The position numbers and the translations under genes were made by a program. A stretch of DNA of 64,000 bases, from assembly GCA_963705355.1 (NCBI GenBank), contig OY970070.1, positions 124,001 through 188,000 on the forward strand. The letters run 5' to 3'. Shown here one piece after another: positions 27,353-36,720 of the stretch (positions are counted from its first letter, which is position 1; each line of letters starts with the position of its first letter). The stretch comes from COMBO-56-21 sp963705355. GTDB lineage: Archaea > Thermoplasmatota > Thermoplasmata > UBA10834. The notes beneath the pieces were generated by a model. It was not told the DNA's origin. It saw only the letters and a list, made by a program, of their open reading frames with translations, and did no database searches.

Positions 27353-28333
27353 ATGAGAATTTTGCGACAACATGATGTCACAGAACTGTTGACTTTGAAA
27401 GACGCCATACGCCTGATGCGAGAAGCCTTTGAGGCCCTCGGCAACAAGTCGGTTTCGATGCCTCCAAGAGTATTCGTCAAGGCAGAGCGATTTCGAGGAT
27501 CAATAGCGTTCATGTCGGCATATGTAGAACCGATAAACGCGATGGGGATGAAAGCAGTCGCTCTTTATGAGGAGAATCCATCTAGGTTATCATTACCTTC
27601 AATCTTGGGCTTGATGCTCCTTTTCGAGGCAGACAGCGGCCGTACCCTGGCGGTGATGGATGCCGGACCAATTACGGCTATGAGGACTGCAGCTGTGAGC
27701 GCTCTTGCTACAGATTTCCTAGCGAGAAAGGACGCCCGTGCTGCGGGATTTCTTGGGGCTGGCGTCCAAGGTCGAGCTCATGTTGCCGCTATGCTGGAGG
27801 TAAGGCCGATCCGTCAGGTCTTCGTTTTTGACACAATCCCGTCCAAGGCCGAGGATTATGCCCGCTGGGTTTCTGAAGAGTTCGGTATCGAGGCAAGAGC
27901 AATGCCAGACGCCAAAAGCGTCGTGGTCAATTCCGACATTGTTACAACTGCTACTCCATCTCGGTCTCCTATCCTCCAGGGTTCCTGGGTCCAAGCCGGG
28001 ACTCATCTAAACGTCGTAGGCTCTGGCCCTGCAGTTGAAATAGATGGAACGACTTACGCCCGCGCAACAAAAATCGTGGTTGACCAGATGGAATCAGCGA
28101 TTGCAGAGGCTCAGGATCTACTTGGTTCCATAAAAAACGGAATCCTCACTCGCGAACAGATCTATGCTGAACTCTGTGATCTGGTCCTGAAACGAAAAAT
28201 CGGGAGGGAAAGGTCGGACGAGATTACAATTTTCCGCTCCCTTGGGTTGGCAATTGAGGATGTCGTAGCAGCTAAGCACGTTTACGACTTGGCAGTCCAG
28301 AGAGCTCGGGGGCTTGAGGTCGAGTTCCCTTGA
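27353..28333 (+). CDS. Ornithine cyclodeaminase / mu-crystallin family dehydrogenase
   Basis: This 326-aa NAD(P)-dependent enzyme shows the family start (VTELLTLKDAIRLMREAF), the substrate-binding region around MGMKAVALYEENP, DAGPITAMRTAAVSALA, and the Rossmann loop GFLGAGVQGRAH. Family members deaminate ornithine to proline, make alanine from pyruvate or reduce cyclic imines (ketimine reductase), so the exact reaction is uncertain. The stop overlaps the start of the M20 hydrolase (TTGA), so both are made from one message. This supports a pathway in which the hydrolase releases an amino acid that this enzyme handles. Confidence 0.83.
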   Translation: MRILRQHDVTELLTLKDAIRLMREAFEALGNKSVSMPPRVFVKAERFRGSIAFMSAYVEPINAMGMKAVALYEENPSRLSLPSILGLMLLFEADSGRTLAVMDAGPITAMRTAAVSALATDFLARKDARAAGFLGAGVQGRAHVAAMLEVRPIRQVFVFDTIPSKAEDYARWVSEEFGIEARAMPDAKSVVVNSDIVTTATPSRSPILQGSWVQAGTHLNVVGSGPAVEIDGTTYARATKIVVDQMESAIAEAQDLLGSIKNGILTREQIYAELCDLVLKRKIGRERSDEITIFRSLGLAIEDVVAAKHVYDLAVQRARGLEVEFP

Positions 28334-29706
28334 CCCAGTTCTCTGGTTCGGGTCTTGTCTCTTCAGGCAACCATGGCAACGCTTTGGCCAACTACCTTGC
28401 TAGTCGCTCGGATGCTGATGTTGACCTACTTGCCTCCTTGGTGAGAATCCCTAGTATAGCCTCCGATGGTGAAGCCGTTCGCTCAATCACTGACGAATTG
28501 AGAAACACAATTATGGAGGCAGGTTTTGACGCCAAGATCCTGCGTGGCCCGGGTCTGCCCGCCGTGTTTGGTCAGTCCCCCTCTAGGCGCAGATGTCCGA
28601 CCTTTCTGTTCTACGGTCATTACGATGTGCAGCCTGCTGATCCCCTTTCAGAATGGTCGTCACCTCCATTCGAGCCTACAATTCGGGATGAGCGGATCTA
28701 CGGAAGAGGCGTCGCTGACGATAAGGGCCAGATGCTCTGTACGATTCGTGGCGCGGCCGCAGCCTACGCGATTCAGCCGGATTTACCAATCAATGTGAAA
28801 TTCTTCTTCGAGGGCGAAGAGGAAATTGGCAGCCCAACATTGAGACAGCTCATGAAAGGACACGAATCGACACTCAAAGCTGATCTGATGGTCGGGTCGG
28901 ATGGGTGGCTTGACCGTTCAGGAAGGACAACCCTTATCCTGGGGTGGAAGGGTGTATTATGCGTAGAAATTGAGAGCCGCATGCCTTTCCTAGATCTTCA
29001 CTCGAGCCAGGCTCCTTGCTACCCGAGTGCTGCGTGGAATCTTACCAAACTGTTGAGCAGCATGGTGGATGACAAGGGACGATGTCGCATACCAGGTTTC
29101 GAATCAGACATCATCCAAGATCCCGACTCAGATCGGCTGATTGCGGCCCTTCCGCTCCCGAAGTTTGAGCCCAAGGAGGTTGCAGAACTTCGCTCGGGGA
29201 CTGCGCCGCACAACTTCTTCCTGCATATGCTTGGCCGGCCGACGTGCAACATTGCCGGGCTCAGTGCTGGGTATATGGGTCCCGGGTTCAAGACCGTTCT
29301 TCCGAGCAGAGCTGTCGCACGCGTTGACTTCCGTCTGGTTCCAGACCAAAAACCAGACAAGATCTTGTCGCTCTTCCGCGATTTCGTAGCATCCACTGAC
29401 CACACGGACATTCGGGTACGAAAGATCATTGGCCATCCCCCTTCGCAAACCCCCTGGGGGTTGGCAATGACGAAGCGGGTTGTTGATGCGATACACCGCT
29501 CAGGTGAGCAGGATATTATTATCTTCCCACGACACGAAGGGACCGGCCCAGACTATCTATTCCACGAGATCTTGGGTCTCCCTGTGTATTGGCTACCAGC
29601 TGCGTCCGATGACTGCCACATGCACGGGCCAGATGAAAACATGCGCATCCTGGATTTGCACAATGGAATATCAAGGATTGCAAAGCTATTGCTCAATTTT
29701 CCGTAG
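28330..29706 (+). CDS. M20 family metallopeptidase / N-carbamoyl amino-acid hydrolase-like
   Basis: This 458-aa protein has the M20 metal and catalytic residues: FYGHYDVQPAD (H97, D99), GRGVADDKGQM (D130), EGEEEIGSP (catalytic Glu then metal ligand) and a C-terminal His in DDCHMHGPDENM. A lid domain lies between about 200 and 330. The form is that of dipeptidases and aminoacylases such as carnosinase-like ArgE/DapE relatives. Cleavage of dipeptides or of N-carbamoyl amino acids released by the hydantoinase are both plausible. The TTG start overlaps the previous stop. Its end overlaps the convergent second DUF917 gene by 14 bp. Confidence 0.85.
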   Translation: MTQFSGSGLVSSGNHGNALANYLASRSDADVDLLASLVRIPSIASDGEAVRSITDELRNTIMEAGFDAKILRGPGLPAVFGQSPSRRRCPTFLFYGHYDVQPADPLSEWSSPPFEPTIRDERIYGRGVADDKGQMLCTIRGAAAAYAIQPDLPINVKFFFEGEEEIGSPTLRQLMKGHESTLKADLMVGSDGWLDRSGRTTLILGWKGVLCVEIESRMPFLDLHSSQAPCYPSAAWNLTKLLSSMVDDKGRCRIPGFESDIIQDPDSDRLIAALPLPKFEPKEVAELRSGTAPHNFFLHMLGRPTCNIAGLSAGYMGPGFKTVLPSRAVARVDFRLVPDQKPDKILSLFRDFVASTDHTDIRVRKIIGHPPSQTPWGLAMTKRVVDAIHRSGEQDIIIFPRHEGTGPDYLFHEILGLPVYWLPAASDDCHMHGPDENMRILDLHNGISRIAKLLLNFP

Positions 29707-30817
29707 GCTGGCTCATGGGCCGAGTCTGCAGTTCCTCAACCGGCACATATGATTCCTTAGAACCGAGCACGTCTTCCAACACCTTCTGATAAAGGGGAAT
29801 TGCACGGGGGTCGCGACACTTTGTGTGGATAGGTATTCCGAGGACACGGACCTTTAAGCCTCTTCTAATGTCTGCATTCGTAATAGGGCGACCCTCGTGG
29901 TTAAGATAAGTAATGATGTCTGGCAACATCGCAGCTAGCAACCCGTGAGACCAGCGCGCAAGAATGCTTTCGTTTTTTAGAAAAATCGACAATTTCCGTC
30001 TTCTTGACCGACCGTACCCTTCCACCTGAATAAGGCCATGATCGGAGCCGATCGGCGAAGTCCGTACTTCTTTTTTTGCCACACTTCCGTCGATTAGAAG
30101 AAACCCCCCAGTCGTCTTCAGAACCGCCTCGAGCGGATCCTGCCCGCGTGTCATCAATTTTGTCATCATGGCTCCCAACGCACGTTCCATAGAGATCATG
30201 TTGGGTACCATTGCAGCGCGAGCCTTAGCTCCCGACATTACATATCCCGCCGTACCGCTTATCAGTCCAAATTCCCGAAGAACAGCTCGAGCGTATCGAT
30301 CAACCTCGATCGCGGTGCTCCCGTAGATGACTGCGGAGTGGCCATGGCCGTCAGCGAGTGCAAAGGGAGACATTGGAATGCGGTGGACTTCAAACATAGA
30401 TATGTACCATTCACAGACTGCACGTCCGGTTCCATCACAGTCGATTACAGGGATACCTTTCAATGCTGCTGCATAGAAGGGGACTAGGCTGTTATAGCCC
30501 CCGGACTCGAAAGGAACTAGATAGTCGATCTTCTTCCCAAGGACCCGCTCGAGTGTTTCCAGAGCGAAGAAGTTTTGGACGACGCATTCACGGTTTTGGA
30601 GAACTTCCGGTGATCCAAATCCGCATGTAGCTGCCACTATAGCTTCGTCCGGAACCTCCTCCAAAGGGAGGAGGGAGACGGACTCTGTGATCCTGCTTAT
30701 GGCACTCACGACAGCGTTACCAGCCCCGGGTGAGCCTCCTCCTCCTGACCCGAAAACCGTAGCGCCTTGGACGATATTCCGCAAGTCATTCATGGATAGC
30801 TTAACGATTCCGGTCAT
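29693..30817 (-). CDS. DUF917 family protein, second paralogue
   Basis: This 374-aa protein starts with the DUF917 Gly-rich motif VFGSGGGGSPGAGNAV and carries AATCGFGSPEVL, YLVPFESGGYNSLVPFYAA and VIDCDGTGRAVCEWYIS. It is only distantly like the copy at 24733. It is transcribed with DUF3830 and dihydropyrimidinase genes (gaps of 13 and 9 bp), which is the strongest sign that these three act together on cyclic amides. Two divergent paralogues could form a heteromer, as in other ketohydrolase-like enzymes; this is inference. Confidence 0.8.
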   Translation of the reverse strand: MTGIVKLSMNDLRNIVQGATVFGSGGGGSPGAGNAVVSAISRITESVSLLPLEEVPDEAIVAATCGFGSPEVLQNRECVVQNFFALETLERVLGKKIDYLVPFESGGYNSLVPFYAAALKGIPVIDCDGTGRAVCEWYISMFEVHRIPMSPFALADGHGHSAVIYGSTAIEVDRYARAVLREFGLISGTAGYVMSGAKARAAMVPNMISMERALGAMMTKLMTRGQDPLEAVLKTTGGFLLIDGSVAKKEVRTSPIGSDHGLIQVEGYGRSRRRKLSIFLKNESILARWSHGLLAAMLPDIITYLNHEGRPITNADIRRGLKVRVLGIPIHTKCRDPRAIPLYQKVLEDVLGSKESYVPVEELQTRPMSQPTEN

Positions 30818-30830
30818 GCCGCCACTCTTC

Positions 30831-31268
30831 CTAACTTACGTCAAATACACAATCATCAGATTGACCATGTTTGACCCATATCAGCGCCTTTTCCGTCCCT
30901 CGCCGCCAGATCCGATTTCCGAGCCCGCGCAACTCGGCAATATCCGTTGCTTGGCCAACTCTTGCAACTTTGATGCATCCGTTTTGATCTCGCGGCTGTG
31001 ATATGCCATAGGACAATATGAACTCTGCCAGCTTCGGAAAATATGCCATCATTCCTGGCTCCAATGTGTCAACAGCATAATCGTCTGCAGGCGCCTCACC
31101 AATGTTATGAATGAAAAACAGAGCTTCTCCAGACCACTTCACATGGAATAGTTCCACTGAGGCCGGTGGAGAATGCGCTAGGCGCAAGAAAAGATGGTTG
31201 CCAGGTGGGTCCGGTTTGACTTCGAGCGTACCGCCCCGGTTCGCCTTCAGTATGATGACATGGGGCAT
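30831..31268 (-). CDS. DUF3830 family protein (cyclophilin-like fold)
   Basis: This 145-aa protein fits DUF3830: FHVKWSGEALFF, the loop with NIGEAPADDY, GMMAYFPKLAEFILSYG and QPRDQNG. The family has a cyclophilin-like barrel, no assigned reaction, and tends to occur beside amidohydrolases and transporters. It lies between the second DUF917 gene and the dihydropyrimidinase in one operon. It may be a small subunit or an isomerase-like accessory; unproven. Confidence 0.65.
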   Translation of the reverse strand: MPHVIILKANRGGTLEVKPDPPGNHLFLRLAHSPPASVELFHVKWSGEALFFIHNIGEAPADDYAVDTLEPGMMAYFPKLAEFILSYGISQPRDQNGCIKVARVGQATDIAELRGLGNRIWRRGTEKALIWVKHGQSDDCVFDVS

Positions 31269-31277
31269 GGATTCTCC

Positions 31278-32672
31278 TCAAAGATTGTCAAGCGTCAAAC
31301 TAGGATCCAACCGCCTTTCCAAGAATAGCCCCCGTCCAGGTTTTCCGTAGAATTCGCCATCCTTCATTACTACATCGCCCCGAGAAATGGTGGCGACCGG
31401 AATGCCCTGTATCTTCATACCTTCGTAAACGGAGTGGTCTATGTTCATATGAAGGTTAGAAGCCTTGACAATCGCCTCCTTGTGCGGATCGAGGACCATT
31501 AAGTCAGCATCAGCTCCAACCGCGATATTGCCTTTCCTTGGAAACATTCCGAAAATTCGTGCTGGGTTATAGCTCGTCAAGCGGACAAACTGTTGCAAAG
31601 TCACGTTACGACGAACAACCCCCTCAGAATACATCATAGCGGGAAGCAATTCGATGCCCGCAACGCCATGGCGAGCTTTGGAGAAATCTCCATGCCCTGG
31701 ATCCTTCTGGTCGCGGTCAAAGGCGACATGATCGCTGGACACGAAATCTATGTCTCCTCGCAGAAGACCATCCCAAAGCGCAGCCTGGTCACTCTTTGTT
31801 CGGAGGGGCGGACTCATGATATGAAGGACACCTTCCGGGCCGCGATACTTCTCGTCCGTGAGTGCAAGGTGGTGAATGCACGCTTCGACAAACAACCGAC
31901 GCGATGTCATCCTGCGTTCATGAATCGCAGCGATGGCTCGACGAGTTGACAGGTGGGCCACGTATAGAGGAGACTGACACAATGTGGCAATGTAGATTGC
32001 CCGCAGCATCGCCTCTTCCTCAGCGTAGTCAGGTCGGCTGAGAGGATAGAACGCCGGACTAATCTTGCCGAGGCGCACAAAGTCCCCCGTGAGTTTTTCG
32101 ATAATGGCATCGTTTTCGGCATGTACTCCTGGTAGTCCATTCTTCTGGGCCAGGAAAGAAAAAACCCGATGAAGGACCGCGTCATCTGACATCAAGCCAG
32201 CGTCCTTGTAGGTCGTAAACAATTTGAAGCTAGGGACTCCTCGTGCCACGTATTCCCCCAGTCTCTCGATTGGGTCGGGGGCTGGGTCGGTAATCACCCC
32301 ATGTATTCCGAAATCTATGTATGCTTGCCGCTTGGCCGATGCCAAGTCTTCATCGATACGATCTAGACAAGGAGCACCCTGGGAAGGGATTGCGTAGTTA
32401 ATTAGTGTCGTCACACCTCCAAAAGCAGCAGCCTTCGTACCCGTTTCAAAGGTTTCTTTGGTACTCGTTCCAGCAAACGGTAATTCTAGATGCGTATGAG
32501 AATCGATAACCCCAGGGGTTACAATGCATCCAGTGGCGTCTATCTTGATATCCGCATCGTTTCGGGTTCCGGTCTTGGCGATTTTGACTATCTTGCTTCC
32601 TTCGGTCAGTATGTCTGCCGAAAAAGATGCGGTTGGTGTGGCGATGATTCCGTTGCGAATGAGAACCGACAT
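31278..32672 (-). CDS. Dihydropyrimidinase / D-hydantoinase
   Basis: This 464-aa amidohydrolase has metal-binding DSHTHLELP (H59, H61), the carboxylated Lys in VPSFKLFTTYK (K150), VHAEND (H184), YVAHLST and the catalytic Asp in FVSSDHVAF. Length and motif order fit the dihydropyrimidinase/hydantoinase/dihydroorotase group. It opens cyclic ureides such as hydantoins or dihydropyrimidines to N-carbamoyl acids. It heads the minus-strand operon with DUF3830 and DUF917. Carbamate kinase nearby would use carbamate released downstream; that link is inferred. Confidence 0.87.
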   Translation of the reverse strand: MSVLIRNGIIATPTASFSADILTEGSKIVKIAKTGTRNDADIKIDATGCIVTPGVIDSHTHLELPFAGTSTKETFETGTKAAAFGGVTTLINYAIPSQGAPCLDRIDEDLASAKRQAYIDFGIHGVITDPAPDPIERLGEYVARGVPSFKLFTTYKDAGLMSDDAVLHRVFSFLAQKNGLPGVHAENDAIIEKLTGDFVRLGKISPAFYPLSRPDYAEEEAMLRAIYIATLCQSPLYVAHLSTRRAIAAIHERRMTSRRLFVEACIHHLALTDEKYRGPEGVLHIMSPPLRTKSDQAALWDGLLRGDIDFVSSDHVAFDRDQKDPGHGDFSKARHGVAGIELLPAMMYSEGVVRRNVTLQQFVRLTSYNPARIFGMFPRKGNIAVGADADLMVLDPHKEAIVKASNLHMNIDHSVYEGMKIQGIPVATISRGDVVMKDGEFYGKPGRGLFLERRLDPSLTLDNL

Positions 32673-33073
32673 ACGGTAGTCTCCTTGTGTACTTCATACG
32701 CGAGACTATCTTTTGTTCTTTCTCCCGTCAAGGGCCGGGTCGGCTTTGGTTCTCACAAAGGAAGAGCAAGCCATGAAGGGACTAGTGAAATAGACCGACA
32801 AGCATTTCTTTGCCGCAATGGTACGGTGAGCTGCAAACCACGGAGAATACAGCTGATGCCCTAGCTCCTTTGACCCAAGCTGGTCAATTCTCTCGAGGAG
32901 CATAGAAAGATGCTTGCTCAAAAGAGATAACTGGCGCCAAGCTTCCATATGATGTAGTCAAATTGACTCAAAGGAGAGCAATTGGCCAGGCCATGTCTGA
33001 ACGGGAGCGAAAGAATTGACCCACTCCTTCTCAGGACTCTCTTTTCTTCGACGGAAAGTGCCTGCAAGGCTTG
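32673..33073. other. Gene-free stretch
   Basis: No convincing gene or RNA is seen. An 80-codon minus-strand frame (32706-32948) has a plausible start but no recognisable domain and no clear promoter. Confidence 0.3.
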
Positions 33074-34021
33074 TCAAAAGGGCGACGGACTCCTATTCAA
33101 AAGACATAAGCCTGCCAACGCAATAGCTCCACCCAAGAGCGCCAGGGCAATGTTCCTTGGCAAGATTATGGCCGCGTCGGGAAAGACCAGAAGCACAAGT
33201 AACTGGACCGCGATGGTCATGATACCTGTCAGGGCAAACAGCACGGAGGTGAGTGAGGCGCCTATCTTGCGCAAGGCCGCGTTAAGAGTGAGAATGCCCA
33301 TCGAGGGCAGGATGCCCAGAATTATCAACATGAGGAATCCATCTACATCTGGCTGTGTGACTAGCCCAAATGTAGTCCCGAGAAGAATGAGAATCACGCC
33401 GGAAAGGAACAGCTCAGCACCTGAAAGGGAGCCGAGATCGTGACTCTTCAGAAGCATTGTCGCCACAACGGCTGAAACTGCCATCAGGAAGGCGGCAGAA
33501 ACCGTTTGGATCTCACCCAGACCGATTGAAAATGCTACGGTTTTAACATCCACAAGCACAAGGAACACGCCCGATAGGATGAGGAGACCTCCGAGTGCCT
33601 CCAAACGGCTCAGTCGCTCGCCAAGGAAAGAAGCAGAGAGTAGAACAGTAAAGAGTACAGTAAAGGAACCGCCTCCCAAAATGGCCGCTTTACCAGCCCC
33701 TATCGTTCCAATGGCGCTGAACCATAGGAATACGGCCCCCGCATAGGAGGTCGAGAGAAGAATCATGAGACTCCATCCCCGTCGCCCGAGCCCCTTGAGG
33801 AAACTGAAGGCTCTCTCGGGACACGTGCCGATGAGTATGAGTCCGCCCACGATCAGCGGGACAGAGGATACAAGGAACAAGTTCAAGCGGGCAGTATTGA
33901 TTGCTCCTTCGATTGCAGCGGACTGAAAAGCGACTATCAGTGCTGAGAGCAATACAACAAGAATGTATCGCGTGCGTGTGTTCAATGAACCTCCCATCCC
34001 CGAAATGAGCGACCTTAGCAT
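33074..34021 (-). CDS. EamA/DMT-family transporter
   Basis: This 315-aa protein has ten predicted membrane helices in two EamA repeats. The first repeat ends near SFLGERLSRLEALGGLLILSG, the usual drug/metabolite-transporter signature; the second runs from about 165 to 310. Members export amino acids and metabolites. Next to the catabolic locus it may release surplus product, but direction and substrate are unknown. Confidence 0.82.
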   Translation of the reverse strand: MLRSLISGMGGSLNTRTRYILVVLLSALIVAFQSAAIEGAINTARLNLFLVSSVPLIVGGLILIGTCPERAFSFLKGLGRRGWSLMILLSTSYAGAVFLWFSAIGTIGAGKAAILGGGSFTVLFTVLLSASFLGERLSRLEALGGLLILSGVFLVLVDVKTVAFSIGLGEIQTVSAAFLMAVSAVVATMLLKSHDLGSLSGAELFLSGVILILLGTTFGLVTQPDVDGFLMLIILGILPSMGILTLNAALRKIGASLTSVLFALTGIMTIAVQLLVLLVFPDAAIILPRNIALALLGGAIALAGLCLLNRSPSPF

Positions 34022-34518
34022 AAGCTTTCCGAGTCAAGAGAACTAGATAGATGGCTTAATGCGATACACGTGAACGACCAATCGGCAAATGATAGGCATC
34101 CTTGTGCCTTTGCACTTTCTCGCAGACTCATTCCTTGAGAACGAGAAATCTGAACCGTTCTTTTCGCCGAAATGGAGTCTCTAAATTCTTAGTAGAATGA
34201 GGGAGCAAAGATATGATAGGCAGACAACGTTTCCCTACATGATGAGCGCGAGCGAAGGTGCGGTGAACTCGAATAGGTCCGTCGTCGCGAGACATCTCGG
34301 GACGAAGCAAAAGATGCATGACATTGGGCTTGGCAATCGAGACTGCGGGAATGACTTCCTTCAAGGGAATCCGCATTCATGCACTACTTTCTCCCCTCCT
34401 GACTCTTCCCGACCCCTCCATCCACCCTGAGATACCAGGTTCCTCCACAGTGACCTCGACGGGCCCACGTTCGTCGGATTCGCTTTTCCCGCATTCGCCT
34501 AGATATGTATCTTCGTGG
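34022..34518. other. Gene-free stretch (about 500 bp)
   Basis: Short frames on both strands lack domain features or promoters. I see no RNA gene or repeat of the R1-R4 families here. Confidence 0.35.
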
Positions 34519-35442
34519 TCAGAGTATGCGCAGTTCGGGCTCTTTTCCGGCTTCGATGACCCTTTCACTGAAGTTCAAGACGAAAGCTTGGGGGAAGGCC
34601 TGCCATAGCTTTGTCGTCGCTTTGAATCCTGTGCAATGGCACGGTGAAATCAAACGTAATCCGAATTGCCTTAGCTCCTCGATCGTTCGTTGAAGATATT
34701 CCTCAGAGCGCCTGACAAGGTGTGTACCGCCCACAAATCCGTGTATCTGCTTGAAGTGGCCGACCTTCTGGACATGTAAGAGGGTATTCACAAGGCCTGC
34801 ATGGGCGCAGCCAGTGATCACAAAGGGCCCGACCTTATCAACTTGCATCCAGAGCGCCAGATCATCGAGAACTTGGTCATCAGTCTCCTCACCGTCGACA
34901 ACCACAGTTAGACTTTCCCCCTCAGAGCGAGGAAATCGTACCTCGAACGGTGTTACTCTCTTGATCTGCCCTGTGGTCCATACTCCCGGTGCAATCTCCG
35001 TGGGCTCTGTGGAGAGCAGAATCTCGCCTCCAGCCCTCTCAATCTCTTTCCGCCCTTGTCCCTTTTGAACTCCCACCCTATGCCGTCTTCCTGTTTTCTC
35101 CTCGAGGAACCGAGGAAGAAACGTGTGGGGGTGCGCATAGATCTTCATGTTTCTCCCAGCCTTGACCGTCTCGACCGTAGCTGATGTGTGATCGAGATGC
35201 CCGTGACTGAGCACGACACACTCTACATCACTCAAGTCCACCTTTAGTTTCTCTACGTTGTGCAACAATGCCTGCTTGTTCATCCCAGTGTCGAAGACTA
35301 TTTTTCTGTCGTCGCCTCTCGCATCCACTATCTCCAAGAGAAAGGAGAGGCCCCACTGGCCAAGACATGTCGTTATAAGGGAGCTCCCTCCAGCCGAGTT
35401 CTCCGCGAGCGTCGTAATCTTCAAGGCACGAATTGATCGCAT
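34519..35442 (-). CDS. Metallo-beta-lactamase-fold hydrolase (COG1237-like)
   Basis: I start at the internal ATG (35440-35442, MRSIRALKITTLAENSAGG) because the family begins there. The frame is open to 35577, and the first 45 residues look non-homologous. VVLSHGHLDHTSA is the dinuclear metal motif, FDTGMNKQAL precedes it and VITGCAHAGLVN supplies a later His. The pattern matches the family annotated as ribofuranosylaminobenzene 5'-phosphate synthase-like, where function is unsettled. It is divergent from carbamate kinase. Confidence 0.78.
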   Translation of the reverse strand: MRSIRALKITTLAENSAGGSSLITTCLGQWGLSFLLEIVDARGDDRKIVFDTGMNKQALLHNVEKLKVDLSDVECVVLSHGHLDHTSATVETVKAGRNMKIYAHPHTFLPRFLEEKTGRRHRVGVQKGQGRKEIERAGGEILLSTEPTEIAPGVWTTGQIKRVTPFEVRFPRSEGESLTVVVDGEETDDQVLDDLALWMQVDKVGPFVITGCAHAGLVNTLLHVQKVGHFKQIHGFVGGTHLVRRSEEYLQRTIEELRQFGLRLISPCHCTGFKATTKLWQAFPQAFVLNFSERVIEAGKEPELRIL

Positions 35443-35676
35443 CTTTGTCAACAGACGAATGATCCTCATTCGGATTAGAATTTTCGGGTCTGAATGCACC
35501 GCGATTGCAACTTGAAGCACAAGAGGAGTTTGTGTATCCGTTCTACTTTTCTTGAATCTCTCGTACCGATCCATCAACAGCTGTCTGTGTCTTCACGAGA
35601 GGCATCCCTCTTGTCATAAGACCTCCTCTGCGCAAAAGAATCTCGGGTCTAAGGCTCTCTCGTCAAGGAACAATCG

Positions 35677-35684
35677 TTATATAG
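35677..35684 (+). promoter_or_regulatory. TATA box for carbamate kinase
   Basis: TTATATAG lies 44-51 nt before the ATG at 35728. A Shine-Dalgarno-like GAGGTG (35711-35716) precedes that ATG by 11 nt, which favours it over the GTG at 35716. Confidence 0.5.
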
Positions 35685-35727
35685 CAAGTTCTCTAGTTAA
35701 TTTATTTCAAGAGGTGTGCCTCCAGTC

Positions 35728-36693
35728 ATGAAAAAAGCGGTCATATCAATCGGAGGTAACGCAATCCTTCGTGCTGCGGAAGAGCCGACTCAAGAGAACC
35801 AACAGCGCAACATCGCGCATACCTGCAAGAGACTGGCCGACCTCATACAGAGGGGGTACGATATTGTGATCACGCACGGGAACGGTCCGCAGGTTGGCGA
35901 TATCCTTCATAGAAATGAGATTGCCAAAGGAGAGGCATCACCTATGTCTTTGGATGTCTGTGGTGCTGAGAGTCAGGGTCAAATCGGATACATGCTTCAG
36001 CAAACTTTGTCCTCCGAGTTCTTGGAGAGGGGCGTGGACAGGGTCGCCGTCTCGCTCATAACGCAGGTTATCGTATCAGAAGGCGATCCTGCCTTCGGAA
36101 ATCCTGCAAAGCCGATAGGCAAGTTCTACTCCGCCGAAGAGGCCGAGAAGCTGGTGAAGCAGAAAGGCTGGAAGATGGTGCTGGACAAGAAAAGATCTGG
36201 CTACAGGCGAGTTGTGCCGTCACCCATCCCGATCGGGATTGTCGAAGAAAAGCCAATCAGGAGGTTGGCGTTTGCCGGCGCGGGCCAGGCGGAAGTAGTC
36301 ATTGCATGTGGTGGCGGCGGGATACCCGTTGTGATGAGGGATGGCAGATATGTGGGCGTTGAGGCTGTCGTGGAAAAGGATCTTGCTGCAGCTGTGCTTG
36401 CGACTAGCCTCAGAGGGCGACTATTCGTCATGACCACCGATGTCGAGAACGTCTTCCTGGATTTCGGCAAGATAACGCAGAGGCCAATACAGAAGGCTAG
36501 TTTGCCAGAGATCAGGAGGCTCCGTGAGGAGGGCCATTTTTCCCCAGGCACTATGGACCCGAAAATTGTTGCTGCTATCAAGTTCCTTGAGGGAGGAGGC
36601 GAGGAGGTTGTCATAACGACAACGGACAAACTCGTTGCGTCGCTCGAGGAAGGTGCTGGGACCCACATTCACGGGGACGATAGTAGGGCCTAG
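35728..36693 (+). CDS. arcC: Carbamate kinase
   Basis: This protein of about 321 aa starts at MKKAVISIGGNAIL. It has THGNGPQVGD, the long insert domain (about 130-185), VIACGGGGIPV, EKDLAAAVLAT and FSPGTMDPKIVAAI, all typical of carbamate kinase. It makes ATP from carbamoyl phosphate in catabolism, or the reverse. No ornithine transcarbamylase or arginine deiminase is nearby. A source of carbamate from the hydantoinase/M20 pathway is therefore an attractive inference. Confidence 0.93.
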   Translation: MKKAVISIGGNAILRAAEEPTQENQQRNIAHTCKRLADLIQRGYDIVITHGNGPQVGDILHRNEIAKGEASPMSLDVCGAESQGQIGYMLQQTLSSEFLERGVDRVAVSLITQVIVSEGDPAFGNPAKPIGKFYSAEEAEKLVKQKGWKMVLDKKRSGYRRVVPSPIPIGIVEEKPIRRLAFAGAGQAEVVIACGGGGIPVVMRDGRYVGVEAVVEKDLAAAVLATSLRGRLFVMTTDVENVFLDFGKITQRPIQKASLPEIRRLREEGHFSPGTMDPKIVAAIKFLEGGGEEVVITTTDKLVASLEEGAGTHIHGDDSRA

Positions 36694-36720
36694 ACTCAGT
36701 GACCGCAGTCGAAGAGCAAA

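Noticed and set aside
32706..32948. 80-codon minus-strand frame downstream of the EamA gene
   Set aside because: The N-terminal part looks partly helical, but there is no family match, no TATA box and no conserved motif to support it.
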